The notes under the pieces: generated by a model
What the model was told of the DNA's origin: nothing
Seen by the model: the letters and a program-made list of their open reading frames with translations, nothing else
Databases searched by the model: none
Part shown: positions 27,386-36,906 of the stretch, piece by piece
Numbering within the stretch: the stretch's first letter is position 1
How the letters are laid out: every line of letters begins with the position of its first letter
IMG/VR virus record: IMGVR_UViG_3300036719_000354
Location: 1 to 38,358 of that record
Reading direction: 5' to 3' (one strand)
Source: a virus
DNA: 38,358 nucleotides
Position numbers and translations under genes: made by a program

Positions 27386-28404
27386 TATGCAATCCCCCAA
27401 TCACGAAGTACCTTTAGAGATAAACTATCCATTACATCCCTAGCATTGTTTGTGTATTCCCAACGTGCATCTGAACGTAGTTCTTTTTCAAACTGCCATA
27501 GTGGCTTAACTGTTGGCTTACCATCAGGTCCTATGTTCTGTAAAGCCTTACGCAAAGTAGGGTCTTCGTAACCAATTGAGTCTGGGTCAACCTCAAGAAT
27601 GTTTGCCATTGTTGACTTGTATGCTGAAGCCAAAGCATCTAGGCTAATGCCCTTGTCAATCTGGTCTTTATAAACTGGATAGGTGCTGGCAGCGTCCATA
27701 CGAATCTTCTCTTGAACATCAGCAATAGTTGTTAGACCAGCAAAGATATCCTTTGAGTAACTGTCATATGTATTCTGGTTGTAAGAGATACCAAATGAAT
27801 TGGCATATGACTTAAGCGTATTAACCTGAGATAAGGTGTTGCCACCAATCTTGCCTTGGAATGCTCCAAGTGCCTTTACATCTAGTTCCTGGTCTGATAG
27901 ACCACCTAGGTAGGCATCTTCAGTTACCGTATTAAATACTTCTTCAGGTAACTTAATGCCAGATTGAGCAAGGCGTACCCTTTGATTAGCGCGATATTTA
28001 TTAAGGTCTTGTAGATAGACAGCATTGCGCCCCAATTTCATTTCATTGCGAGTCTGAGAAATATCAGATACTTCTGTGAAGTACTTGCTTGCACGCCAGT
28101 ATCGTTCTGCGTCAGTTATGTTGTCGGCAAGAAATGCTTCCCAAGCAAGTCTAAGGTTGGTGTCATCTGGTCTGCTATCAATGAGAGTCTGAGTCAGACC
28201 CTTCATACTTGCAGCCTTAGCGCCTGTACTTATTTCATTTGCAACAACATCAGTTGCATCAGTTGCAGTAGGTGTTCCAGGACGACCCTTTGGATACTTC
28301 TCATCAAAGAATTCTCTAGCGCGGGTGCGCTGCATAGTGTCTTTAATATTTTTGATAGCAGCAAGTTCTTGGTCGTATGCAATCTGTTCTTTTGTGTCAG
28401 CCAC
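27385..28404 (-). CDS. Helical virion-associated protein, 339 aa
   Basis: Predominantly helical with no recognisable catalytic motif or membrane span; blocks such as MQRTRAREFFDEKYPKGRPG and AERYWRASKYFTEVSDISQT. Same gene block as the 1559-, 247- and 633-residue proteins, so a component of an internal (ejection) or tail complex is the simplest reading (inference). Confidence 0.58.
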   Translation of the reverse strand: MADTKEQIAYDQELAAIKNIKDTMQRTRAREFFDEKYPKGRPGTPTATDATDVVANEISTGAKAASMKGLTQTLIDSRPDDTNLRLAWEAFLADNITDAERYWRASKYFTEVSDISQTRNEMKLGRNAVYLQDLNKYRANQRVRLAQSGIKLPEEVFNTVTEDAYLGGLSDQELDVKALGAFQGKIGGNTLSQVNTLKSYANSFGISYNQNTYDSYSKDIFAGLTTIADVQEKIRMDAASTYPVYKDQIDKGISLDALASAYKSTMANILEVDPDSIGYEDPTLRKALQNIGPDGKPTVKPLWQFEKELRSDARWEYTNNARDVMDSLSLKVLRDWGIA

Positions 28405-28412
28405 TATACTTC

Positions 28413-29156
28413 CTACCTGATTCCTCGGATGAAGTCAATAAAGTCAAGACTTTTCTTTTCTTCATAGTCTTCTGTTCCAGTAATCTTGCTTTGAATAAAA
28501 GCCTGTGCTTTTTCCTGGCTGTAGCCTGGTGTTGTTACTGAGTAAGATTCCTTAAGACCAGTCTTAGGATTGATGCGAGTCTTGTTAGTAGTAACAGTTC
28601 CTTCTTCAATCATCTTCTGGATTGCTGTGTAGAAATCTTTGCTCTCGCTATCGGTAGGCTTGCGACCTAAAGTCTTTGAGATTGTGTCGCTAATAAGTCC
28701 TTGGACTGTAGCCTTGTCATACATATAGACCTGACGACTAGGAAGATTCTCTTTCTTCTTTGGCGCAGTCTCCTTTGCATACCATTGTAGGTACATCTCA
28801 GGTGTAATCTTTTGCTGACCTTCAGATGTTTGGTACCAATCTGCAGCACCATCTACTGCCATCTCCCACAACATACGTCCCTTAATTGGGTCAGTATCAA
28901 ATCCATACTTCTTAAGTGCTGCGTTCCACTTTGCTTTAACTGCTGGGTCTGTTACGTATAACTTCTTGGCATCATTAAGTGGAACGGTTCTGTCAGACTT
29001 ACCCGCTGCGATATTATATCTAACACCAGTTGGACTCATAGTTGTTGAAGCAGGGTAGGCTTGAGCACCTAGGTAAACAGTTCCAGGAGCGTAGCCAGTA
29101 CCAGCAGAATCTCCTCCACCGCCCAGTTTTTGTCTTGCCTTATCTGCTGCACTCAT
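28413..29156 (-). CDS. Virion-associated protein, 247 aa
   Basis: Soluble protein with a Gly-rich N-terminal tail (KLGGGGDSAGTGYAPGTVYL) and a helical C terminus (LISDTISKTLGRKPTDSESK then DFYTAIQKMIEEGTVTTNKTRI). Not recognised. Its ATG overlaps the stop of the 1559-residue gene (TAATG), so it is translationally coupled to it. Confidence 0.58.
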   Translation of the reverse strand: MSAADKARQKLGGGGDSAGTGYAPGTVYLGAQAYPASTTMSPTGVRYNIAAGKSDRTVPLNDAKKLYVTDPAVKAKWNAALKKYGFDTDPIKGRMLWEMAVDGAADWYQTSEGQQKITPEMYLQWYAKETAPKKKENLPSRQVYMYDKATVQGLISDTISKTLGRKPTDSESKDFYTAIQKMIEEGTVTTNKTRINPKTGLKESYSVTTPGYSQEKAQAFIQSKITGTEDYEEKKSLDFIDFIRGIR

Positions 29157-32100
29157 TATAAGCCCTTCCGAAGGTCATCATTTTCAAGTATGCGTGTATA
29201 GATTTTGTTGAAGGTAACATCTTGGTCAATCAAATCACCAATGAACTCGTCCCAGATTGCCTTGATATCAGCGTTGCCTTCATTGTCAATTGACTTTGAC
29301 TTGCGCTGAGCCAGAGAATTAACAACTAACTCACGGACTTCTAGGTATTCCTTCACGCTCTTCATATCAGAACGATTTGCAAGACGTGGGTCTTTGATTG
29401 CCGTGTTAGCAAACTTCAGGAAGTTGTTAACCTTATTGGTATCAATCTTTCCTCGGACAGTTGCCCAGTCTGGATTCTCCATAGATAGGTCATCAATAAA
29501 CTCTTGCTTAATTTGCTTAAGGTCTTCTGCGCCCTTTGAGTTTAATGACTTAAGACCACGAGCAATACGCTGTGCTTCAATCAAATCATTAATCTTGTTG
29601 TACTCAATCCAACCCTTTTCAGCATTAGTCTCCTTGATAGCCTCATAAGGGTCCTGTGATTCACGGAACTTTGTTGTGCTACCTGGGGCAACAGCCATCT
29701 CACGCTGCTTCTGATAGACAGTAGGTGAGAACTGACCAGCATTAGCATCTCCTACAAGGAACCAACCGAACTCAGGGTTCTTTGCAATGAGGTCTGATAG
29801 TTCTTTGCTTCGCTTATCTGCCTCAATAGTGGCACCAATACCTGTATTGTTCTTAGATAGGCTAGTTGTGAAGAGGTAGAAATCCTCACCATATGTATCA
29901 TAGAACCTATCTGCAGCAGTTATTGGGTTCTCTTCACGTAAACGGTGGTACTCATCAATGTAGTATTGATAAGGAGAACGAGTGCTGGTAGCAAATGGAA
30001 GTACTAAACGTGCTGCTGCTTCCATACTAAGGATGCCTTTAACTCTATTGTTAATTTCCTTAGCAGTAGGAGATGTTGCACGAAGACCTGCGTCATACTT
30101 TTGGTTTTCTTCTGCTGCAATAAGAACTGTTAGGTTCTTACGCATAGGGTCATTCTCGTCAAAGATAGCCATAATCTTACGAGCACCTGCAGATTGAACA
30201 ACTAAGTCTTTCCATCCTGTGCCATCTGCGCCGTAAGGCAGGATTTCCTTAACCAAAGCATTGCGCTCTAGGTCAGGAATAGCCTTAACAATTGCAGATG
30301 CAGGGAACTGTACGAACCAACCTGCTCCTGGGTTCCACCACGCACCACCTTGGAAGATGAGATTGAGTGATGGCTTAGGAATTGCAAGAGGTCGTCCATC
30401 TACTTTACCTAATGTAAGACGCTTAGTCCATTCACCAGGAAGATTAATGTATGTAATGCCATCACGTTCTTCAACCATACCTGAACGGTCAGGTGAATCG
30501 TAGACTGTTTGCAGTTTACGGATAACTGATGGGTCATTAAGAACAATGCGTCCCCACTTTTCAGCCACGTCAGCAAATGCTCCGAAGAAGGGGAACACAT
30601 ACTTAAGGCTTTTCGCAGAAGATACACGCTCTGATGTATCGTAAAGAGTACGACGTAGTTCTGCTCTAGCCCATTGACGGGATGAGTTCTCTAGTTTACG
30701 CAAGTAAGCCTGTGGAATATCCTTGCCTGGGTATGTTTCAATAGCATTCTGTACAGATGCTGCCATACGCTTGCGATATAGGTCAATAAAGAGCGGATTA
30801 CGTACTAATTCAGATTCTGGGATTTCTCCCATTACTTTGTAGAAACCTTCTAGGAAATCTCCCCACATACGGGAAGCAACACCAGTTCCGTTGGCTGCAC
30901 CTATCTGTGCTGCGTTTACATCAGGACGACGTGTGGTATCTGTACCAAAATACTTCTTGATATCCTCAAGAGTAACAGCACGCTTAGAAGCAATAGCCTT
31001 TAACTTAGGATTAACCCAAGATGGAAATAGACTTTCTACGTTAAGCATATTGGCTTCAGCGATAGCACGAGCATCACGACCCATTGCAAGGTTCTTAAGA
31101 ATCTTACGACCCTCTGGGTCCTTCAATAGGAACATCTCTGCTTCATCAATGAGTTGTTCTCTTGGCTTAGCCTGTAGCATAATAGAAGTCAACTTGCTAT
31201 TACGTACTTGACGATTTACCACACGGTAGTAAGCGTCTTCCCACATAGCATCTGAGCCCTTGATAACTACGAAGTCACCATTGGTCTCAAAAAGATTCTT
31301 TAACTTCTTTGAAGATTCGCTGAAATGGTTATCAACAATCTTTGCTGCATTAGAAATAAACTTCTCTTCAATATATCTAGCACGCTCAGGTGTAGCACCC
31401 AAAGCATCCTCATACTTAATGCCATCAACCTCGCGCAAGCCTAGACCATAGCGGTCTTTTATCTTGATTGTGCCATCAAGCATCTTGTCAATTTCATCAA
31501 TCTCACGCTGAATCTGGATTGGGTCATCTGTATTGTCTAGCATTGAGACCAATTCAGTACGCTTAGTATTTAACTTGACGCTATCGCTCCAGTTGTAGAT
31601 GTCATCTAGTGATGCACCCTTGAAGCCATTAGAAATAATATTGCGTGAGCCAGCCTTAATCTTGTTAAGGATAACCATAGGTCCTGCTGTGGTGAGGATA
31701 CGCATATGTCCCTCAGTCACGTTACGGACTGGGTATCCAACACGGGCTAGAACTTCAAACTTAAGTAGTGAATCAAGACCATCAAGAAACTCTTCACCCG
31801 CATCTTTAATTGGGCTAAGTTTGTTATAGACCTTACCACCCTTATCAAGACGATTTGCTCGTGTATATCGTGTAAGTACGTTATACATCTGGTCAATGTC
31901 CAGAGTTGGCAACTGCTTGACTAACTGAGTCTCGTTCAAAGGTAGTGGAATGACATATGTTGCTTCATCTCCCACAATTGGCTTAACCTTTGCGCCTACT
32001 GGTGCCCCTGTTGCAGGGTCAATTGCACCTGTATAAGCACGCTCACGGATAATGTTGTGAGCCTTAGCACGACCTGATGAGAATGTAGACCAAGCCTTAC

Positions 32101-33835
32101 GAACATCTGCTTCTTGGAAACCAAACTGACGAGCAACTGTGTTAAAAAGTTCCTCTTCAATCTGCTGATAAACAACAGAGCGGTCATTTGGGTCAATAGC
32201 CTGTGTATACTTTGCAAAAAGTTCATCACGACGCTGCACAGTAAAGGCTGCTTGTTTCATATCAGCCTTGAGTGACTTAATCTCTGTGACAAGTTCCTTC
32301 TTAAGTTCTGGGTCTTTGACTCCAGCCTTAAGTTTGTTCTGTGCTTCAGCAATCTTAGTTACATATACTTGACGTTGCTTGTCTGAAAAACCACGAACTC
32401 GGTTTAGCATATTGTCAAGAGTCTGAACTGACTGATTGTCTGTGAAATCAATCCAGCCCTTAGGTGTCTTGTAAGCAAAACCAGTAAGAACGCGGAACAC
32501 TCCACCTGCTGCACCTGCACGAACGTCAATAAACTCTTGACTACGTGATGCTGCTGTACGAGCAAGGGACAAAGTGTCAAACCTTAGAGCCTTGGTTGGG
32601 TCAATGATGGCTTCTGTTGCTAACTTCTTACTGATAGCAGCAAGTTCGCCTTCATATTGCTTAGCAAGTTCTACAACGTTTTCATAATCAGGACCATTGT
32701 TTGTTAGGTCAAATGTGAACTGTCCAGTTTTCTGGTTGTATCCTGCGCCAAAATATTTAGCGTTAACAACTTCGTCCTGTAATTGTCCAATCTTTGCAGC
32801 AATTGCGCTCTGTGTTTCCACTAGACGGTTGGCTGCTGCTGCATCTCCCATAGCCCAATGGATAATATCCATCTTTGCTTGGTGACGAGTAAACTTATCA
32901 TCAATCTTGTTGGCATCTGCAATCACATCAGCAAATGTTGCTGGGTTAGCAGACTCACGAATAGCCTTGACGCGGAACAAATCAGACTGATTCATACCAT
33001 CTGTCTTCTCAAGGAAGTCATTCATAGTGGCACGAACACGTGTAGCACGACGACCAGTAACGGTACCAGCCATAATGCCCTTGAGTTCTTCAGCAGACTT
33101 AACTGCAATACCTGCAGCCCTGTATCCCGTATACAACTTACCAGCAAAAATTGTTGGGTCAATTGTAAAACGAGCAATTGTGTCAGTTGCTAGAGAACTA
33201 AAACGTCCAATATTCTGTTCACGGAAAGCCTGTTCACGTTGAGCCTCATTATAAATATTAAAATCATTTGCTGCAAAAAGCATATGGTCTTGTAAGAACT
33301 TATCTGCGCCAGATAGTTTACCCCCACTGACAGTCTTTACTACACCAGAGAATAGTCCCTCAATATCATCAATAGTATTGCCAGCAAATGTACGAACAAA
33401 TGCACGTCCTGGAGAAATCTCACGAGCAGCATCCCAAGACTTCTTGACATTGTTAAAGTCAAATCCACCCTGATACAAAGGATTGTTTTCTTCTCCAAGT
33501 GTTAAGCCAAAAGAAACAATCTGAGATGAGAAGTTATATGCCTTCTCCATACCAGCAAATACTTTGCTCCAGAAACCTGACTGCTGTGCAGCGGGTTGCA
33601 TTGAACCTGCTGTTTGTTTCTTTGCTGCTTCTTTTGCATTAAAAGATGCAACTGCTTCTGCACGAGTCTTAGGTTGAAGAGATACACCAAACCCCAAAGG
33701 TACTGAATCAGACTTGGCAGGGTCAGCAGTTGGATTGTAGTAACTGTTGAATGCTCCCATCACATCAAAGGCAGATGGATTGCCCGCTTTATTCTTGGCT
33801 GCTAGAGCCCTCTGTGCGGCTTCGCGTTCACTCAT
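29156..33835 (-). CDS. Giant virion protein, 1559 aa
   Basis: One uninterrupted frame of 4.7 kb, 12% of the genome. Mostly helical with long charged stretches (for example 490-600, KQRQVYVTKIAEAQNKLKAG then DPELKKELVTEIKSLKADMK) and a hydrophobic-aromatic region near 1110-1270 (YVFPFFGAFADVAEKWGRIV, WNPGAGWFVQFPASAIVKAI). No catalytic motif is visible. In podoviruses, proteins of this size are usually internal ejection proteins carried in the capsid, and I infer that here. Position between portal and scaffold is unusual. Overlaps the upstream gene as ATGA. Confidence 0.68.
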   Translation of the reverse strand: MSEREAAQRALAAKNKAGNPSAFDVMGAFNSYYNPTADPAKSDSVPLGFGVSLQPKTRAEAVASFNAKEAAKKQTAGSMQPAAQQSGFWSKVFAGMEKAYNFSSQIVSFGLTLGEENNPLYQGGFDFNNVKKSWDAAREISPGRAFVRTFAGNTIDDIEGLFSGVVKTVSGGKLSGADKFLQDHMLFAANDFNIYNEAQREQAFREQNIGRFSSLATDTIARFTIDPTIFAGKLYTGYRAAGIAVKSAEELKGIMAGTVTGRRATRVRATMNDFLEKTDGMNQSDLFRVKAIRESANPATFADVIADANKIDDKFTRHQAKMDIIHWAMGDAAAANRLVETQSAIAAKIGQLQDEVVNAKYFGAGYNQKTGQFTFDLTNNGPDYENVVELAKQYEGELAAISKKLATEAIIDPTKALRFDTLSLARTAASRSQEFIDVRAGAAGGVFRVLTGFAYKTPKGWIDFTDNQSVQTLDNMLNRVRGFSDKQRQVYVTKIAEAQNKLKAGVKDPELKKELVTEIKSLKADMKQAAFTVQRRDELFAKYTQAIDPNDRSVVYQQIEEELFNTVARQFGFQEADVRKAWSTFSSGRAKAHNIIRERAYTGAIDPATGAPVGAKVKPIVGDEATYVIPLPLNETQLVKQLPTLDIDQMYNVLTRYTRANRLDKGGKVYNKLSPIKDAGEEFLDGLDSLLKFEVLARVGYPVRNVTEGHMRILTTAGPMVILNKIKAGSRNIISNGFKGASLDDIYNWSDSVKLNTKRTELVSMLDNTDDPIQIQREIDEIDKMLDGTIKIKDRYGLGLREVDGIKYEDALGATPERARYIEEKFISNAAKIVDNHFSESSKKLKNLFETNGDFVVIKGSDAMWEDAYYRVVNRQVRNSKLTSIMLQAKPREQLIDEAEMFLLKDPEGRKILKNLAMGRDARAIAEANMLNVESLFPSWVNPKLKAIASKRAVTLEDIKKYFGTDTTRRPDVNAAQIGAANGTGVASRMWGDFLEGFYKVMGEIPESELVRNPLFIDLYRKRMAASVQNAIETYPGKDIPQAYLRKLENSSRQWARAELRRTLYDTSERVSSAKSLKYVFPFFGAFADVAEKWGRIVLNDPSVIRKLQTVYDSPDRSGMVEERDGITYINLPGEWTKRLTLGKVDGRPLAIPKPSLNLIFQGGAWWNPGAGWFVQFPASAIVKAIPDLERNALVKEILPYGADGTGWKDLVVQSAGARKIMAIFDENDPMRKNLTVLIAAEENQKYDAGLRATSPTAKEINNRVKGILSMEAAARLVLPFATSTRSPYQYYIDEYHRLREENPITAADRFYDTYGEDFYLFTTSLSKNNTGIGATIEADKRSKELSDLIAKNPEFGWFLVGDANAGQFSPTVYQKQREMAVAPGSTTKFRESQDPYEAIKETNAEKGWIEYNKINDLIEAQRIARGLKSLNSKGAEDLKQIKQEFIDDLSMENPDWATVRGKIDTNKVNNFLKFANTAIKDPRLANRSDMKSVKEYLEVRELVVNSLAQRKSKSIDNEGNADIKAIWDEFIGDLIDQDVTFNKIYTRILENDDLRKGL

Positions 33836-34290
33836 AGAAGATTAGCCCTTAACACCCGCACATAATTACGAAACGCTTGTGAGGAGTTAGGGCTTTGAGC
33901 AGCCACTTCCAATGCTGGAAGATAAGAAAGAAGACGTTGCTTGTCCTCGCCATTATCTTGACTGCTTGGAAGCGCAAGTGCTTCAGGTCCCGCTCCTGGT
34001 CCTATAGGAACTCCCGTTGTTACTGGCTCATCTGGACGTGCAGACGGTGCATTGATAGGAGTTGCTTCTGGAAGGTTGCGAACTGGATTGCTCGGCTTAA
34101 ACTTAGGTGTTGCTGGTTGACCTGCAAGAGGTGCTCCTTCTTGCTGCGCCATCATTTCCTGTCCCTGTCCGTATGTACCACCTGAGTAGTAACGAGCAGC
34201 CTGTGTACCAGATTGTCCATTGCCACCTGTAGCAGATACATTCGCAGGATTATTTTGTGGTGCAGTTGGACGCATTCCGCCTCTAGGCAT
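33832..34290 (-). CDS. Pro/Gly/Gln-rich low-complexity protein, 152 aa
   Basis: MPRGGMRPTAPQNNPANVSA and long disordered stretches rich in Pro, Gly, Gln and Ala, ending in a helix (LLSYLPALEVAAQSPNSSQAFRNYVRVLRANLL). Start at ATG 34290, with AGGAGG 6 nt upstream; an upstream ATG is possible. Similar proteins next to portals are often packaged or disordered virion linkers. Function unknown. Confidence 0.62.
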   Translation of the reverse strand: MPRGGMRPTAPQNNPANVSATGGNGQSGTQAARYYSGGTYGQGQEMMAQQEGAPLAGQPATPKFKPSNPVRNLPEATPINAPSARPDEPVTTGVPIGPGAGPEALALPSSQDNGEDKQRLLSYLPALEVAAQSPNSSQAFRNYVRVLRANLL

Positions 34291-34540
34291 CTTCATCCTC
34301 CTCTTGTGTGTTGTCAATTACTAATTCACTGTTGAACTCTTCCGCCAAACGCATCATTCCGACTGCGTTCCACGGTGTCATAGCCTCACTTACCTCTGTA
34401 TGTAAGTAACGACTTCCTTCAAAATCTGCCCACTCTGAGATAAGAACCCAGTTAGAGCACAAGTAATTTGTTCCATCTGCGTCGTTGTCAACCAACATAC
34501 GCAATGCTTCTTCTACTTTTGTACGAAACTCTTTATTCAT
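34283..34540 (-). CDS. Small conserved acidic protein, 85 aa
   Basis: MNKEFRTKVEEALRMLVDND, then LCSNWVLISEWADFEGSRYLHTEVSEAMTPWNAVGMMRLAEEF. This type occurs in structural modules of actinophages and other phages and has no defined function. Overlaps the protease-like gene by 4 nt. Confidence 0.68.
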   Translation of the reverse strand: MNKEFRTKVEEALRMLVDNDADGTNYLCSNWVLISEWADFEGSRYLHTEVSEAMTPWNAVGMMRLAEEFNSELVIDNTQEEDEDA

Positions 34541-35115
34541 TTGGCATACTGCACTTTCGTTAGTACGGGTGGTGCGGTATAGATGTCCCAGTCAGATGCT
34601 ATTTTGATTGATTTTTCAATCGCATCTGTTGCAATATCTGGAGTAAGGGTCTTGACTCCATCCAATAAAATCTGTAAAGCACCAAGGGCAATAGTGCTAC
34701 CACTGCCAGAATAATAGATGCCACGAGCATCACGGTCCCAACTATAATCTTCAAAGATAGGATAGATAACTCCGCGCAAAATAATAAGAAATTCTGAATC
34801 GTGCGCTGCAGCATCCCCGTCCTCTTTCATATCGTAACCTGAATCAATAAATACTTTACGCATTTCAGGTATAAACTTTTTAGTCACAAAGCCATCAAGG
34901 TCTTGTGCATCTACTGCTGTTGGCTTTGGGGCTTTCCAACCAAACTGCAAGATGTTTGAGCCACGTCCTGCACCAGAACCTGCAATCAATACGCCATTGT
35001 TCTCAATGATTTTGTGTGTAGCCATAACCATTGGACGACCATCTTCATCTGAAGAACGTGAGTCACAACCAATAGCAGCCCAGCCTTTTCCTTGCACTGC
35101 AATTAATGTGGTCAT
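34537..35115 (-). CDS. HslV/proteasome-type (T1) threonine peptidase homologue, 192 aa
   Basis: After Met removal, the chain starts TTLIAVQGKGWAAIGCDSRS, the proteasome/HslV signature with Thr1 nucleophile and Asp17 in GCDSRSS (Thr2 and Asp18 here). THKI (Lys35) fits the catalytic lysine, GSGAGRGS (about 46-53) the oxyanion loop, YSGSGSTIALGAL (135-147) the conserved GSG strand, and AIEKSIKIASDWDIYT (165-180) resembles the HslV C terminus. Length equals that of bacterial HslV. No HslU-like ATPase is encoded. Located between portal and other head genes, with a strong ribosome-binding site (AAGGAGGGG), it is a candidate head-maturation protease. The function is inference. Confidence 0.8.
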   Translation of the reverse strand: MTTLIAVQGKGWAAIGCDSRSSDEDGRPMVMATHKIIENNGVLIAGSGAGRGSNILQFGWKAPKPTAVDAQDLDGFVTKKFIPEMRKVFIDSGYDMKEDGDAAAHDSEFLIILRGVIYPIFEDYSWDRDARGIYYSGSGSTIALGALQILLDGVKTLTPDIATDAIEKSIKIASDWDIYTAPPVLTKVQYAK

Positions 35116-35130
35116 TGTCCCCTCCTTAGA

Positions 35131-36900
35131 TTAAATTTGTCGTGCGCTTCGTACGCTTGCTGTTGCTTCTCCTCCACCAGTTAAACCTGATAGAAGTGTC
35201 ATTACATCTGGTGGACCACCAGCACCCATTTCCATAGGAGAGCCTCCTACTGGAGCGCCTATGGGAGCAGGGGACGTTTGCTCAACCATTTCAGGGGCAA
35301 CTCCAGCAGGAGGGACTGGTTCTGCAGGTGCGAATACATCCGCAATCGCATCCTCAAGTGCCTGTCCCTTTTGGCGTGCCTTGATTACTGCAGAAATCTT
35401 TTGAATGGTGTCTGTTGGGTCTTCACCAGCAGCAGCCATTTGTGGGATTGCTTGAGACATTGCTTGTAGTCCTTGTAGCAATGAACCACGCATCTTCTCA
35501 ACTTCAATCTTTTCAAGTTCCTTAGTCACATCAACTGTGAATGGAAGTTCACGCATTGCAAGGTCAGTTGAGATAAGACCTCCGCCTAATGCCTGAAGCA
35601 TAAAAATAAGTCCCTGTGCTGGGTTAAGACCTGCAAGCATTCCGTAACGAACATCTGCAGAGTAGTCACCCTTGATGTCCTTGCGTGGGTTGTAGGTAAT
35701 CTCATAAGGAGAACCTGAGTCAACACCACGGATAGTCTTCTCAAGTGGGAAGATTGATTCATCTACTTGGAAGCAAAGTTGAATTACGTCACGAAGAGCA
35801 GAAGCAAAGATTGCTTGTGCTGACTTGACCTGTGTATCAAAGGCACCCATAAGAGCCTGTACACCTTGACCTGTGACGATTGATGCGTCAATGTTTCCTG
35901 TACGTCCTTCAGGATAACGAGCACCTACACGCATTTCTTGGTTAAGTAGTGTCTGCTCAGTAAATGCACCAGCAGGAATGTTAAGTTCAACGCGACGAAC
36001 GCCAGCAGGATTTGCTGTACGGATAATTGCGTCTCCACCAAGTTGTAGTTCGTTCACATCTGCTGGAAGAACAATAGGAGCCTGTACAGATTTCTCTGCT
36101 GCTTCCATTGCAAGTAAAGCAAAACGGTTACGAAGCAACTGGATACCAATGATGTCATCAAACTGACCACGCATTTCACCATCAACAGATGGCTTCTTTG
36201 CGACAACAATCATCATCTTACCTAGTGGATTCTCTGCACGAGAAAGAACTAAGTTCTCCTTTGAAGGAAGATAGATAATGGATTGGTCTTTGTCATAGTA
36301 GCGAATCATCTCAACCTGTTGAGTAAGGTCCTGCTCGTAGCGTAAGCCACCAAGCAGTTGGTACTCATAGTCAGGAAACAGAGCGACTAATTCGCCAAGT
36401 GTCATTGAATATCTTTTTGCGAAAGCAACACAGCGTCCGTAGCGGTCAAAATCTGGGTAAGCACCTATTGGGTTTTCTAGGCGGATGCGTGGCAACTTCG
36501 CTTCCTCATCCAATTCAATAATGAATGGGAGGAAACCGTATGTGAGATACCAGTCAGCACCTTGGTACATTTGTACAGAAAGGTCTGAGTGTGAAAAATA
36601 GTTAGAGGCAATTCGTGTGCGCTTATCAGCAAAGGCACGGGCACGGTCTTTGACAGCGTTAGCAGCAGAGCAGTTAACTGCAGGAAGCGGAGCCATAACT
36701 TCTGACAAGTCGCGTGCGACGATATCAACAAAGTTGGCTACAACGTTTGCGTCTACTCCGTCTGGAAAGAAATCAGGGTATACAGATGCAATCTGTCCTT
36801 TACGAACTGCAAGTACGTCAAGGTTACGCTGGTCTCTGTCTACAGAGCGATAGCGGAGCGATTCAACTCGCGCCGTTACCTGTTCAATTGATAGTGCCAT
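35131..36900 (-). CDS. Portal protein, 589 aa
   Basis: Immediately downstream of terminase and of the size expected for portals. N-terminal helical part (LSIEQVTARVESLRYRSVDR), WYLTYGFLPFIIELDEEAKL, and PIGAYPDFDRYGRCVAFAKR are typical of this portal class; the clip/crown region is at about 280-420 and the C-terminal 80 residues are Pro/Gly-rich and disordered. It forms the dodecameric DNA channel at the packaging vertex. The ATG follows the terminase stop by only 6 nt. Confidence 0.85.
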   Translation of the reverse strand: MALSIEQVTARVESLRYRSVDRDQRNLDVLAVRKGQIASVYPDFFPDGVDANVVANFVDIVARDLSEVMAPLPAVNCSAANAVKDRARAFADKRTRIASNYFSHSDLSVQMYQGADWYLTYGFLPFIIELDEEAKLPRIRLENPIGAYPDFDRYGRCVAFAKRYSMTLGELVALFPDYEYQLLGGLRYEQDLTQQVEMIRYYDKDQSIIYLPSKENLVLSRAENPLGKMMIVVAKKPSVDGEMRGQFDDIIGIQLLRNRFALLAMEAAEKSVQAPIVLPADVNELQLGGDAIIRTANPAGVRRVELNIPAGAFTEQTLLNQEMRVGARYPEGRTGNIDASIVTGQGVQALMGAFDTQVKSAQAIFASALRDVIQLCFQVDESIFPLEKTIRGVDSGSPYEITYNPRKDIKGDYSADVRYGMLAGLNPAQGLIFMLQALGGGLISTDLAMRELPFTVDVTKELEKIEVEKMRGSLLQGLQAMSQAIPQMAAAGEDPTDTIQKISAVIKARQKGQALEDAIADVFAPAEPVPPAGVAPEMVEQTSPAPIGAPVGGSPMEMGAGGPPDVMTLLSGLTGGGEATASVRSARQI

Positions 36901-36906
36901 AATTTC

